A stretch of 64,000 bases of DNA from NCBI GenBank assembly GCA_003640385.1, contig RCAB01000005.1, positions 1 to 64,000 on the forward strand, written 5' to 3'. Made by a program: the position numbers and the translations under genes. Positions 37,401 to 50,797 of the stretch are shown here, one piece after another (within the stretch, counting starts at the first letter, position 1; every line of letters starts with the position of its first letter). Source of the stretch: Setaria digitata. Its lineage: Eukaryota > Nematoda > Chromadorea > Rhabditida > Setariidae. The notes beneath the pieces were generated by a model. It saw only the letters and a program-made list of their open reading frames with translations. It was not told the DNA's origin and did no database searches.

Positions 37401-39731
37401 TTCATTGAAAAGTTTCCTTTTCCCTAAAGTGAACTGGTTATCAGTCAGACGACTCACTAACACCCATAATATTCATAATGCTATTGGTCATTGTTTACTT
37501 TTTGAAACTTCTTTAGGGCGTATCTTAAACAGATTGAACGAGGATCAACTACAAGATGAAGGAGATGGGGTGTCATTGATGATTCGATTCATCTTGTCAC
37601 ATCTAATCCCGAAATTGCTTGAAACTTATAAGGACTTTGAGGAACGGAAAATGATATCAGATTTTACTCATCAAGTATCTGCACTAATTTCTGCCTGTCG
37701 TGCTCTGTTCAAGCAAGTATCGAACGAAAAAGAAAAGCTAGAATTTGCAAAACTTATTCGTACCATATTGCGAAAAAATGATATAGGTAAGACTTTTTGG
37801 GATTTTATACAAGGCTTATAAGAAATAAAATTCAGGCTCCGAAAAATGAATGGTATGAAACCAAAACTATAGGCATTCTGGGAAGGGAATTCACATTGCA
37901 TTTTCACAACTGAGTCTCTTTAAACAAATTTGATGTCAACATAATTAAATATTTCTTTCACATTTCTCCGGAAATTCTAACGCTATTTAACTTGAGGCGA
38001 TAAAACTTCCTTGAAAGAGATTTGGCATTTCTACACTCATGTCGAACAAGCTGGGAGCTGTGGCGTCCCTTATACGAATTTTCTGCGAACGGCTGCCATT
38101 CAAATAATAACTGTCCTAAGCAGTGAGGATAGAGTATGTGCTGAACTTCTTTCTTGGAATATTCATGATTTCATTTGCTGCTCTCGATTTATCATGGTTA
38201 CTTTTAGTTTTTTCTCAATGATATTTGTTCTACTTGGTCAGGAAACAGTTCATTCGTTGGCATCCATAAATGATATAACAGTGGAAATAAGTGCAGAAAT
38301 GGTGGCTGCATCCTGTTCAGCTTCCCTCTCAAATGCGCGTTTGGCTACCGAAATGATATCTCAGATTTTCATATCCTCAAGTTAGCATATTGTTGCTATT
38401 GGGATTTCATCTTTAGTGTTTCCAGTGCGTCTTTTGCCTTTGCTTTTTACAGTATCTTTTTTTTTAAACAAGATTTTTAGTTGATGTTAGTCTCGTCGAA
38501 GTAATCAACTTCTGTAGCAGACTAGCGGATGTAGTTCTTCTACTGCTGTCAGTACACATCGATTATGCAGTAGCCAAAGATCCCATCTGTGCATTACTAA
38601 CTACGCAATATGAAGCACTCAACGCCATTGTTAAACTGGTTAGCTTTTAATTTGCAATAAGTAACAGTTCAAATCTTTTCTTTTTTAAGGAAATAAAAAG
38701 TAGAAAATTTTGATTTTAAGAAAACAAAGAAAATTTTTAATAATATGTAGGAAAATGTAAATGGTTTTAATGAAAATACTCTCCTATATTGATCTCATTA
38801 TATTATATCATTGTAAATTGTGGAAAAACCCTTCTGTTTTTACTGGAAAGCATTCAATATTTGAGAAAAAAATAACGTCATTAATTAGGGTGATGAATTT
38901 TGCTTTCTTCAAGGCTTCATCGTGTTCATCCAATGATTTTTTTTTTTTTTTTTTTTTTCGTTTAATAAAGAAGAAATATTGAAGATGCTGAAAAAGCACA
39001 AATACGATGACATTTCGGGATGGATGGCTGTATCGAAACTAGCAGTACTTGCGCGCGGAAGTATACTTCGAATTATGGAGAACGCTGATGAAAATGTGGG
39101 AACACTGAACCCACTTGATGTACGTTATTCACCACGACTGTTTCATTTTTTTTTTTTTTTTTCACTGTCATACAATTACAATTTCATTTTAATCCCAGTA
39201 AGTTTACGCCTTCAATAACTGTTGAAGGAACCGTCTCTCACTCATACTCGGAAAATACTGAAATCGCAGAAGGATGAAACTCTTTATGTTGCCTATGTAC
39301 GGTCAAGGGAGCTTTATCAGGTTCTTATTTAAACTAATGCTCTCTCTTCTTCTATCTTGTAGAAAATTCTGACTCGATTATCTTCAACTTGTAATTTTTT
39401 AATGTATATTGTATCTACGTTAATAGATAGTTTCCATTTGTCAGCCTCGTGCAGATTTGGCGTTATAAGTTCTATCATACGAATTTGCATATATATTTAT
39501 TTTAAGGCGAATTTGTTGTTGTTATGCTCAGCACTACACGATGATCGATTAGACATACAAGTTAGGAACAATTCAATTGGTGTTCGAGATTTTCGTATAG
39601 ATGCCGAAAAGTTGCGACAACGAATGGAGGAGTTGGGTGAAGAAAGTGATAGCGAGGAACAAACACAAAGTGACCAGGAACCACTTAAAAAGCGTGTGCG
39701 TGTTGGGAAAGAAGATGCCTCTAATGCTTAA
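31468..39731 (+). CDS. fnci-1: FANCI, Fanconi anaemia ID-complex subunit
   Basis: FANCI pairs with FANCD2, clamps DNA and is monoubiquitinated during interstrand crosslink repair. Key matches to vertebrate FANCI are LEIIGMLKRTLSQSASVKSM near 34840 and a C-terminal VRNNSIGVRDFRIDAEK block near 39560. The latter is followed by an acidic stretch and the basic tail PLKKRVRVGKE, a likely nuclear signal. Early exons in phase are 31468-31550, 31654-31827, 31915-32041, 32237-32362, 33021-33355 and from 33916 on. Between 32041 and 32237 about 40 residues expected from the human protein are missing from my model. Later coding blocks lie near 34239-34336, 34493-34710, 34790-34935, 35171-35355, 35449-35566, 35930-36050, 36115-36310, 36820-36975, 37500-37785, 38010-38385, 38490-38640, 38970-39120, 39230-39320 and 39515-39731. 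Their edges are approximate. The start sits 3 nt after a T-rich AG. The human Lys523 position appears not to be Lys. Confidence 0.85.
35617..35818. repeat. (ATT)n / (TTA)n microsatellite inside a FANCI intron
   Basis: About 200 bp of interrupted tatt/att repeats with scattered C substitutions fill much of one intron. On the plus strand it is nearly pure T and A. It is probably polymorphic in length. No coding meaning is likely; the open frame crossing it is chance. Confidence 0.95.
38937..38958. repeat. Long T homopolymer at an intron end
   Basis: About 20 T residues directly precede a FANCI exon and could form its polypyrimidine tract. Similar A or T runs of 15-25 occur at about 2937-2958, 7461-7480, 39146-39161, 41652-41671 and 63533-63551. 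Some may be inexact because of sequencing. Confidence 0.8.
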
Positions 39732-41126
39732 GAGCTTTTATTTTTTCTAATATTTTCTCTGGAGAACAGTTTTCAATTCGAAAATCAGATCGTGCAGTAA
39801 AGAATTTCCTAGCGGGGATATCCGTTGATTTGTTGTTCAGTTTTTGTGATTAGTTAGTTTACTGTATTTGGGCAAATTCTTCCAAATAAAAATCAAATTG
39901 TAACATTTTTTATGTTGGGCAAGATTACCTAGACTAAATCTACGCTAAAAATCTTGTATCAAAATATATACGAAAATTAGTAAATATACACACAAATTTA
40001 ACATTTCGTAGATGCATACCGCAAAGTAAAAAGCACAAACTGAATCGTAGAAGATGTTTACTGTCAAGTTATTTTTAAAACGGTATGCATAATTCAGGGA
40101 ATAGAAGTACAGCTTGTTTATCTTGCGGGAGCAAACAGCGGGACTACTTCAGTTGTAGTTTCACTGCCACTATGGAATGAGATGCCTGATCCGTCATGTC
40201 ATCTCCTCCATTTGTGTGGTATGATTAGTTATAGTTATAGAGCCATGGAGATTCTACAAATTTTCTGTGAAAAGTAGAGGATTCCCTAGTGATCTTGCGT
40301 TCTCCAACCAAGCAAAACCTCGCAAATTGCAAAACTTCAATGGCACAACAAACCTTTCAGTTCTAGCTGCAAGTTTACGTCCTGTATATTCTTACAAATT
40401 ATTGCATGAGCTCATCATCTCCGCTTCTTAGTGTCGCAGAAATCCGATAAATTAAAATTTGCTCCAGACTCTATCCAAATGAGAACGAAGTCATCAAGAC
40501 TACTCGTGAACTCGTAGCCATACAATCAAAACATTAGTGATACACACAGTAACACCACTTGTGCCCCTTTACGACACGAATAGAAGACAAATTACCATCG
40601 CGAAAATTGCATTCTATGAGAATTTCTAAGAATTTTAAATCCAATTTTTCTCAAGTTTAACTGCAGCACAACTACTGTGGCAAATTTATTGCGGTGCGTC
40701 GTTAATGCAATACATATTTACATAGTAATGAATTAAATAATAACAAGAACAAAAACTTCAATACATATGGGACGCCTGCGTATTGCATTGAAAAAAACAA
40801 TGAACCAACACAATGCGACACTGCACAGTAATCACTTTTTAACTAAGACGCATCCTTTATGCCCTATCTCAGCACCTCATTACTGATGAAACAGCAATAC
40901 TGATTAAATCAGAAAAGGCCACTAAACAGATGAGGATCACAGTTAAGGAAACTTATAGAAATTTAACAGAAAGGATTTTTCTCGTCAGAACACTCATAAC
41001 TCATAACAAATTACATGGAGCAGTCTAACAAACATACAGTATGGCTATCTTTGCAAAAGCATTATTGTATTTGGAAGAATATTATAGTGTACAGCTGCTT
41101 CCGCAACGTATCATCAATCAATCTCA
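39732..41126. other. Convergent intergenic region FANCI / VPS8
   Basis: This interval lies between two stop codons. It should contain both 3' UTRs; aataaa-type signals are present near 39880-39890. No exon, repeat or RNA gene is supported in the rest. Confidence 0.5.
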
Positions 41127-44100
41127 TTATTCACGCCTGCTTGGACCCAACAACAACCCCAGAGATTCTTCAGAAAATATATCAACCCTCATTCGTTTCC
41201 GAATCATTTGACTGGATTTACAATTTAAGTTATCTTTAAAGTTATGATAATTGAAGGCGCTTGTTTGGCACAGACAGTAATGTCCCCCTTTTTCTGCATC
41301 ACATTCCAAATGAACCATATGACCACAACTGCAAAAGACAAATTTTCAACTAAATCATCATCGAGAACAGAAAGCAAAAAGGTGTTAAAACAAAAACCGT
41401 ATTGTTCACCTGTACAAATATGAAGATTTTCCTGCTGAAGTTCCACAATTAATACACATATTTGATGTGACCAAACCAGTAGTGCGACGTGTCGACAGTT
41501 TTACCAGATCGTTCAACCTATGAATCTATTTATTATAATTTGTGGAGCGATGAGGAAAACTTTTTTTCATACTCCATCTCTATTTACTGTGATTTTACTG
41601 TATAAAGCAATGTTCATTACAACAATGCGGTAAAAACTGAAATGGAAAAGTAAAAAAAAAAAAAAAAAAAACTAAAAAAAAGTAAAAAAAATTCACTGAG
41701 CGAGCACCCCGAATCCTAATTATCATGTGGAACAAAGCTAATGTAATATAATGAAGTAAAATGAAAGAAGTACATTTGAGTAGTCTCTTCTTCAATACAC
41801 CGTACAGTTTCATTTAGAAGTACATCTTCATAACGACATGAAGCAAACATGAAAGTAATCAGAGACCGAAATTTGGCATATGTTGCGTATCTATAAATTC
41901 CTTTTATTAAGATAACCTAAGGGAATGATGCATTAATTTGATTTTATTTCCTTTTTCTTCTTTACTTAAGAATTTTGAAAAATGACATAAGTGATACCGA
42001 AATGCTGGATGGGTAAATAAGGCATCAACCAAACGCTCTGCATCACTGCTTCCAGTTTCCATAATTGTAGCGATTAAAGTATTTAATATTACCATCATAC
42101 CTATAATAATTAAATCAAATTTTCTGTCCGAAAAAAAAGATAACAGTTTTTATCATACTACTCGTTTACAAATCGAAATTGTTTATACAACCATGCCGAT
42201 GATAAATTATTGGAAATCATAACAATCTTGCTCGAATAAGAAGTAAATAGTTTAGAGTGATCATCCACTATTTTTTCGTGTTGTGTACATATCAAATAAT
42301 GTATGATTGAAAAGAGCGCGATTTAAGATAACAGACTTCATGTTTTTCAATGCCCCAATGTGGATTAAATTCTCTGATCATTTCCTGCATAAAGTAACGG
42401 GAAATACTTGAGAGAGACAACGATTTCAAAAAACTAAAAAGTAACTACAGTAAAATCAGTTGTGTTATATGTGGCTTCAAAAACTGTTAAACAATAGGAC
42501 TTGAAAAGGAGATGGAACTGCAACAACAACATTAAGATTGGAGAACGTTATTGAACTGGACCTCCAAAAATTGCAAGTTCGAATTTTCAAATAATAAAAT
42601 ATTTTAAATGAAATAGATTGGGATTCACCTGACTCTTCCTGTAGTTCTGATTCTGGAAGTGAAAGAATTCTGTCCAATATTTTGAACAACCAATTTCCCT
42701 GTCGAGCTTCTTCGTGATAAATGCTAGCCAAACGAATCGTTTCATAAATATACTTCGCTGAAGCATATAAAGTGTACGGAAATAATTGAGAAGTTAATTA
42801 CACTTTTTTTCCGGAAAAACTGAAAATAACTAACAAGAAAGCTTTATATCTCGCATCCATGTTTTCTCGAGTTCACAGTCAAGCAGTTCGAAAGCCCCCT
42901 CTAGCAGTTTTCTCGCTTCTAAAAGTAAGACACTTGACAAAACAAGTTTGTGCTTCACTGTATAATTCAAGCATCGATCTGTTCTCGAAGCTATTTCGAT
43001 CCAACAACGCAGAAATTCGCTCAGTTTCTGAAAGTTTGACTTATATATATTTAATAAACAGATAAAATTTGAGTGCTGAAATGCATAACAGCAACAAATT
43101 TTGAGTACCGTATCTAGATCCTCAAATAAATTGTGCATCACAACTCCTTGCACAGCGAGAACCAGAAGCTCCTCATCACGTTCTGCAAGATCAGTTAAAG
43201 TTCGATAGCCACGATCACGTCTGAAGCATAAAGTAATGTTCAGCACTTCCTAGCTGCAACTAGTAAATATAAATGATTATTAAAATATAAAATTAAGAAT
43301 CGCATTAGGATTTTTGAAGAGAACAGGACAAACCTAGCTAGAAAGCAGTAATAATAGAGTAAAAATATTTCACTGTTTTCTAAAGTTTCCTTGGACAACC
43401 ACTCCATGAAGTGATCAAGGATAATTTCAGCTGTTTGACTGTAATCGACTTTGGCAAATCTCTGTAAAATCTTCTATTTAAATAAAAATTAAAATTAAAA
43501 TAAAAAAAAACGAAGATTGAAAAATAATAGCAATGAAGCACTTGGTTATTTTCCATTCTCCAAATGATTGGCAAAATGGGAAATACTCTAAAAGGAGATA
43601 AATTTCTGTTAAGACTAAAAAGATCTCACTATAAAAAGTGTAAAATTAAGATGATATATACAAAATTTTTATTCGCAAAAAAAAAGAACAGAAATCAAGA
43701 AAACACCGTAAAAGAAAAGAGTTAAAATACCTGCAAGGAACTATATAAAAACGAATAAAAATTTGATAATTCATCGCCTTCCAATTCCAGTAATAATGTT
43801 CTGATTAGAGAAAACACGAATACATGAAAATATACAATATTATATTAGACTCCTTCGGATTTACGAAAGCACAGCTAATAGGGAAAAACAGTTATTATTT
43901 TCGATTACGTCAAATAAAAGAATTTACTTACTGCATTTGCTGGGTTACTCAAATAGCAATTCACCAAACTGATGAATTCCCGTCTGTTTATATAAATGTG
44001 TGAGCAGACCTGTAAGCTAAAAGTACTCAAATGAGAGCAGAGAACAGAAAACTATACTTAATAAAATCAAGAAACAAAGAAATATGAAGATTTTTGGTAG

Positions 44101-47100
44101 TGGCTCTTATATTTCGGTAATTTATGAGAAATAAGATTTTTTGTGATAAAACCAGAACAACCCTTTAAAATATGTCACAGACATACTGAGGTAATTTTTT
44201 GGCTTGGCGCAGTATCTTCACTTCATCCAAGCCACTCACAATCCTCATTACCTCCACAATACATCTTTCTGCATCCGCAACCCGTTCAATAGATTCACCA
44301 AATGATAGTACTGTCTCGATCAACTGTAATATGAGTGTTTCTGTAACACACATGCGCAAGGACATTTAAAGTCCGGAAGTTCTTGAAAACTAACAACTAA
44401 AAGGTACCTCGTTGACTGTACTTAATGACGGCATAATGGCTTTTTTTTGCAAGAGATAAGCAACAAGGGTGAAATAATTGATGAAAAGTACAGCATTTTG
44501 ATCCATTGAACTGATTATTTGATATAATACTTCCATAACTTTCTGTAATCTCCCATCTCTACAACTATAAAATTTTACTCCAAAGAGACAAAAATGATGA
44601 ATATTAGTGTAGAGGGCATGGTTTCGATTCCATGATCGAGGCACTGGACGTAATGCAAAAATAGTTTCTATACATTAATATTGTCTTATCCTTTTTTAAC
44701 TTCGAAACATGTATAATTTTTAAACATAATGAAGCATACTCAGGAATCTCTCTTATATGCTGATCTATTATGAAAAGCTGGATTAAACAAACAACAGGCT
44801 GACGACAAGGGGACAAGGGAAGTTCTTTTCAAAACAGTAAATATTGATGCATCAAGTATGAGAAAGCATTATAACTAGTAGGTAAGATTTGATTTTGTCT
44901 AGTCGTAGTTACAGCGAAAATGACGTTCGAAAGAATTGTACCAGATGTTCCCGTGCCAATTACCACTCCTGTGTTTTGGTTTAGGGCAGAAATGAACCTA
45001 CTTGGAATTAAAAATATCACTGTCCGAACATGTATATATAACGTTAAAGAATTGAATAGCATCGAATTTGATAAGCAATTGCAGATATGGATATACAACC
45101 GAATCTAAAAAACCCATCATGCGAAAAAAAATATTGCAAAATTTGCAAGGAATAATTAGACAGCAGAAAAAAAAAGTCACCTGATGTGCCATTCTTGCCC
45201 TTATAAGAAATCAAGCACCGATATACTTGCAGAGGGAGCATTGTAGCAACTTCCTCTGATAAAGTTCCAAATGGATAGGCTCTACCTGAGAGGCAGCACT
45301 GAATATATAGTAGCAATTTATTTCCTTGCGCTATTTCGCAATCTGACAGCACTTCACAGTCGACAAGTTCCGCCACGTTATCAAATATTTCCTGCAGAAC
45401 TTATTCATAATACCTAGCGAAAGTCTGAAAAACTTCTAGTATCATTCAATGCAAATTTTTAACTTGCTTCAAGAAACAACAGAAACATATCATGTTAGAA
45501 GATGCCGGAGTTGTTAGGTAACAACCAGAATATGCATTTTTACCTCGAGTGGTCCTATGTAATCTGACATCGCCTTATTATAAATATATATAACGCCATC
45601 ATACAGTCTATTTTTTCTGCAAGTGGTCATCACGAAGTGAATGTCCTGCTTCTCAACAGGAATCCGTACTACCGCTGCTTCAAACTGACTTAAATTTCCT
45701 TCTGATATAAGATGATGAAAATAGTCAGAAACCTAAAATAAACACTTTTATAACGAAATCATTACAGTTATTCATTACATTACAGATAGCTAACTACCAG
45801 AAATCTACTAAAGTCAACAGAGAACAATGCCGAAGAAGTCTTTCGAAAAAACATCTATAACAGATACCAGTAAATATGAGATATAGTGAGAGACTTATAG
45901 AAATATATAAAGAATGATACACGCAGTAACTAAGCGAATATCGTAAATGAAAACAGCGCAAAAACAGAAGAAAACGAATCAGTGCAGGAGGTGGATCCTT
46001 CAGTCGTCCATCTAGCACAACTTCATCGATGAGCTCGAAAAATATTGCTTTAGAGAGGATGTCCTTTTCCAAACAACTATATACTGTATTGTACAATAAA
46101 TCGAATTGATTGGTTGTGATACATGCCCGTATAAGCAGTTGAATATGTTTCTGGAACTTCCAAATTAAATGTTTGTCCTAGAAAACTGGAATGATTTTCT
46201 TATAAAATTATAATATGAATTACAACAATGGATTCTGCACTACAGATCAAAAGCATATACTACAGCAACCTAAACTATATACTACCATCAATGAAACATA
46301 ATCCCATCCTCTAACCGTAAGGACACGTCCTTTACTTACTTTATAATGATCAACAAGCTGTGTTACTTTTCCATTCGTCAGACCAGATATGGTCAATGTC
46401 AGAAGCGCCTGAATAAGATTAGGGATTCGTGAAGAAACGAGATGCCTTAAATTCACTACTTTTGTTTTGTTGATAACTCTTCCCATAATGATGTCAAGTG
46501 CAAACAAAATGGCTGGTACCACTTGTCCCCTGAAAATACACTACTTTCCTACTCATTTGCAAAACCAAATATCTGTTTCCGACTTATTTAAAAGGGATGA
46601 TAAGTGAATAAATCCTTCTTTTCTAGAAGCCAGTATTGCAATAATTTTGTAACGTAAAAATGAAAAATAACCGGTCAATCAAACTCTCCAATTGTGCTAC
46701 TTGATCACTTACTGAAACCATATACATGGAAGATTGGCCGAGAAGAAATATCACATTTTCAAAGCGACAAACAGATTGGTAGCATATATTGTCAGCCAAA
46801 TAATTCAATGCAGCACTTACATTACCTCCAGTAGACAGACCCTACAAAAATTTACTTTTTTATCGCTCTACATCTTCTTCATCACCTATCCTGATCATCA
46901 GAATCCACCACACCTTGAAATCAGCAGTAGCATATACTAGTTGTACATTGTGAATATCTTCCACTGCAATATCTCCCTGTACAGTGTCAACCATGTGAAT
47001 TTTTTCGCTAGCATCCACCACCAGAAAATAGAACGGTTCTATCCATTTCAGATTTATTATGCCGAAGTCCAAACATACTACCCTAAAAGAAGTGATCCTA

Positions 47101-49709
47101 ATCAGCAGAGAAAATCATAAAAAAAAAAGCATTCAAATATTCTAGCAACAAAATGAATTGAATAAAAATGCTTCGTGTAGCTTTCCAGGTTCTAAGCTCA
47201 AATAAAAAAGTAGCAGCTAAAAATGATTTGGAAGAATACACACCACTCAACATATGTCCCTGAAGAATATAGTCTGATTCTTAAAATCAGAAGCAATTCT
47301 TTGTGACTAAAAAAAAAACAAAAAATGAAAAAATTATTCCAGAAATAATACAAAGAATTACCGATAACGAATAATTCTCAAACTTGAAAATGCATGGCTT
47401 AAGTAGTAAAATTCAATTCTTGAACCACGTCCCACACAAAAAGCTGTGGTCTTACTTTGCAGTGTTCCCTGCAAAATATGCAAATGATATATCAACAATT
47501 TCTCAAATTTTTAAAAAGTTTTTTTAGTTGTACGTTATTCTTGCTACTATGACTTATGCCACAACAAATATAATTAAAAAAGAAAATAACAGTGAGCACA
47601 GAGAAATGATATCAATATAATCCCTAAGAAAGACGTGAAGCATATTTATTATCATACCTTGATATTTATTGTTTGCCAATCAATCAAAGGTGGACGATTA
47701 GCCGGTCCACTGAAAGCAAAAGCGTATACTAAACACATCTTCTTTAGACTTACTAGAAGCAGCTTCTTCAATGATAAAAGAGCTAAGATATGATCGTTTT
47801 CCAACACTTCCAAATATACCACCTAAAATCACACTGTGAAAGCTGTAATTTTTTGTATAGAGAATAACTGGCTGAATTTTCTTCAAATAACTCACCTCTC
47901 CATGGCAACCTGAAAAAACACAGCGAGTTTTCCGTGAACGAACTGCTGTCGATAACATTAAATCATAAACAGAACCTCCACTATCCAAGCAAACAAGTTT
48001 TCTGCCACTAAAACAATTAATGCAATAGAAAAAGATACGAACTGAAAAGTAAAGGTCCAACAAAACTAATCAGTAATTTAAATAATTCCGTATCCATCAC
48101 TTACTAGTAATATACACCCATAATTTAACAACTTTTTATTTCAGTAAAATCTAAGGAAAAACAACAGCATTAAAATTTTAATACAGCTCCTACAACAGGC
48201 ATGAAACATCACGATTCATAGCTCATATATGCATTTTCTGTGCTGCATTCAAGCAACAGATTTGGTAGATATATCTAGACAAAAACGAAGAACATATGGC
48301 TGTAAATGAATATAAAACTCACCTAGCGTAAAAGAGAATTTGTAGTACACCCTGGCCAAGCTGTACTACATCACTGATATCGTCAATCATCCGACCTGTA
48401 GCAACATTAAATATACGTATAAGACCGGAACCATGACCAACTGCCAGCAGTGTTCCAGTTCTGTTAAAATCGAGACATGATACTGGGCAACCATCAGCTG
48501 CTATTGAATGGAGTAGCCTGTAAAAGAAGGATAATGCTCAGAAGTTCAGCATGAACACTAGTATAAAAATGGATCAAAAAATAAATGCTTCAATAACCTT
48601 TGATTTTCACTCTCGAAGATCAATACTGATCCACGACTGGTCCCGACGGCAATATTAGTGCCAGAAACAGCGATGGCCTTAGCATAACCTCCGAAATTGA
48701 TACCACTGTGTGTATTTAAGTGATTTGTAATGATTTCTAAAAAAAAAAAAAAACTTGGCTATATTTCAGAAATCCTCATTAATTTAAAAGTAATAGTAGG
48801 GTTACTATTACTCCCTAAAAATTACACATATTATGCTGGTCTTAATGTCTCATCTAGATCTTACGTAAAGGAAGAGCAGAAGCCAAAAGGTATGGACGTC
48901 ATGGTACTTCAGCAGTCATCGATTATGGTGATAATGCAACATTACAAGGTAGTTCGTTAAGGATAAATAGATTTATATAACCTCCAGCACGATGTGACGA
49001 AACGGGTTACAAAAAACATACCGAAAATTGATATACAGGATGAAAATACCAATTTTCAATCACCTTATAGTTCCGGTTCCTATTCTTTGAAATGATAACA
49101 TCTTCCAAGATAACAACAGAAAATTACCGAGCTCCGTAATATGAAGAGGTGAATCCAGTGTGTAGGAAGAAACAGAAGATATGGGGCTTGATTGTCGTGG
49201 AGATGTAAACAACGACTCCTCGTCATCTAATCCGCTCAGAATCTCCTCATCTATGTCCAGGATTTTCTGTAAATGTAACATGCAACAACACTCTAACCTT
49301 GGAAATTAATGAGACAAATGCATTCTTCTGTTGCTTACATCTGCAAGGATTTCATCCACAGTCTGCTCTGGGACACTGATCGAATCATCGATTTCAATCC
49401 ATCGATCCACAATGTCTTCATCAGTAGCTATCGACGACATTGGCCATCCAACAGGACTACCTTTTCTGTTGCACCACAAACTTTCACTGACTTCTCTAAG
49501 CAAGCCGTAACGGAATGATCACTGGAATGACTCTTCTGAAGAAATATGACTAAATAAAAGTACACCTCGGTGACTCCCTCCCTATGCCCTCGAATCTTCC
49601 AATGCAAACCTTCCACTAGCCGTAGCTTCTTCCTTAAAGCCATTTCGCAATTTGAGTATGGGCCTTCTCCTTCTAGTAGATCGGAGGGTTGTTCGGGATA
49701 CATGATCAT
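41127..49709 (-). CDS. vps-8: VPS8, CORVET tethering-complex subunit
   Basis: VPS8 is the CORVET subunit that binds Rab5 and tethers early endosomes. The first exon, 49566-49709, begins MIMYPEQPSDLLEGEGPY. Acidic exons follow near 49336-49502 and 49110-49270. An N-terminal beta-propeller carries IAVGTSRGSVLIFESENQR (near 48610), LAVGHGSGLIRIFNVATGRM (near 48420) and DSGGSVYDLM...CVFSGCHGEV (near 47900-47985). The middle alpha-solenoid has NKLLLYIQCCLSGRAYPFGT (near 45280), a near-exact match to vertebrate VPS8, and AYLLQKKAIMPSL near 44430. The C-terminal exons 41410-41517 and 41127-41328 encode a RING-type finger: CINC, SCGHMVHLEC and a final CLC. The last zinc pair is C-x-C rather than C-x2-C. 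Exon boundaries in the middle are not fully resolved. It lies head to head with the TGF-beta receptor gene. Confidence 0.87.
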
Positions 49710-50797
49710 TTAGGCTTTGCAGTTCGTTCGTTTAGGTTCAGATTTGCAGGTGTAAATTCGTCCCAATCTATTATTCGTTTTGGGAATGCCAAGGTTCACT
49801 TCTCTCTGTTTCATCTCATTTCATGCCTTTCACTATCTTTTAATGTTCATTTTTATTGGAATTTTTGACAGAGAGCCCTCAGTAACTACTTGTTTAATCT
49901 TTGGGATTGTCAATAGCAAACATATAATTAGGAAGCATCTGACAGGCAGTGATGGATAGTATGTTTTTACAAAGCAGTTCAAGCTGGCAAGAATAAAATT
50001 TTAATATTTTCACACTTAATTTCTTTTTCCCGTATTCGACTTAATGATATAAGGTGGTGTAAAAATCAGTGGGATAAAAATATATTTAAACTATCGAAAT
50101 ATACTTAAGTTAACTGACCGGATGATTGGCCTCACTGCTAAATTATTTGACGAAACAAAACACCTCTGTGTGTGCATTCTAATCGGTGTTCTTCTTACAC
50201 ACATTTAATTATCGGTTTTTCTAACTGATCAAGATTTTACTATCTTTTTGTTTTATGAGAGAAAAGATCAGAAGGAGACTTTTGAACTGTGCATTTTTTA
50301 ACCGCTGTAATTTGTTTCATATTCGATTTTTAGGGCGTAAGGCAGTTATTTTTTCAGTCATCCTTTCATAATTAACAACTCGTAAATAAGGTGGTATTGA
50401 GTCATTCTGAAAATAAGCAGTTGGGAATAAATGCAATTATGGAAGACATCTATCTATTAGAATTCAAATCATTTATATGGACTAGCACAGTTATCAGCTG
50501 AATTACAATGATCGTTCGAACCAGGGAACTAGCGACGCTTTCTTTCTACTACAGTATTGTCCTCTAGAGTGCGAGTGATATTGCTGCGCTGTTGATTGAC
50601 GTAGTTCGTTGTTGAAATTCAAGTATCCTGACTTTTACTATTCACTTGCTCAATAAATTTGTGCTTGATAAGTGCTGTCGGATCCTTTACTTGATCAAAA
50701 AGGCTCAAACGAATGTCTTTTTATGAGTATAATGTGAATAGTTTTACAGATTATTCTTCGATATGGTTACTAAAAAATTACAAGAAGTAACTTTATA
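49710..50797. promoter_or_regulatory. Divergent intergenic region VPS8 / TGF-beta type I receptor
   Basis: About 1.1 kb between two head-to-head starts should contain both promoters. A ttttacag at about 50741-50749, roughly 50 nt before the receptor ATG, may be its trans-splice acceptor. No other feature was recognised. Confidence 0.45.

Noticed and set aside
44620..44645. tRNA B-box-like string (ggtttcgattcc)
   Set aside because: There is no matching A box or cloverleaf stems around it, and it lies within the VPS8 gene.
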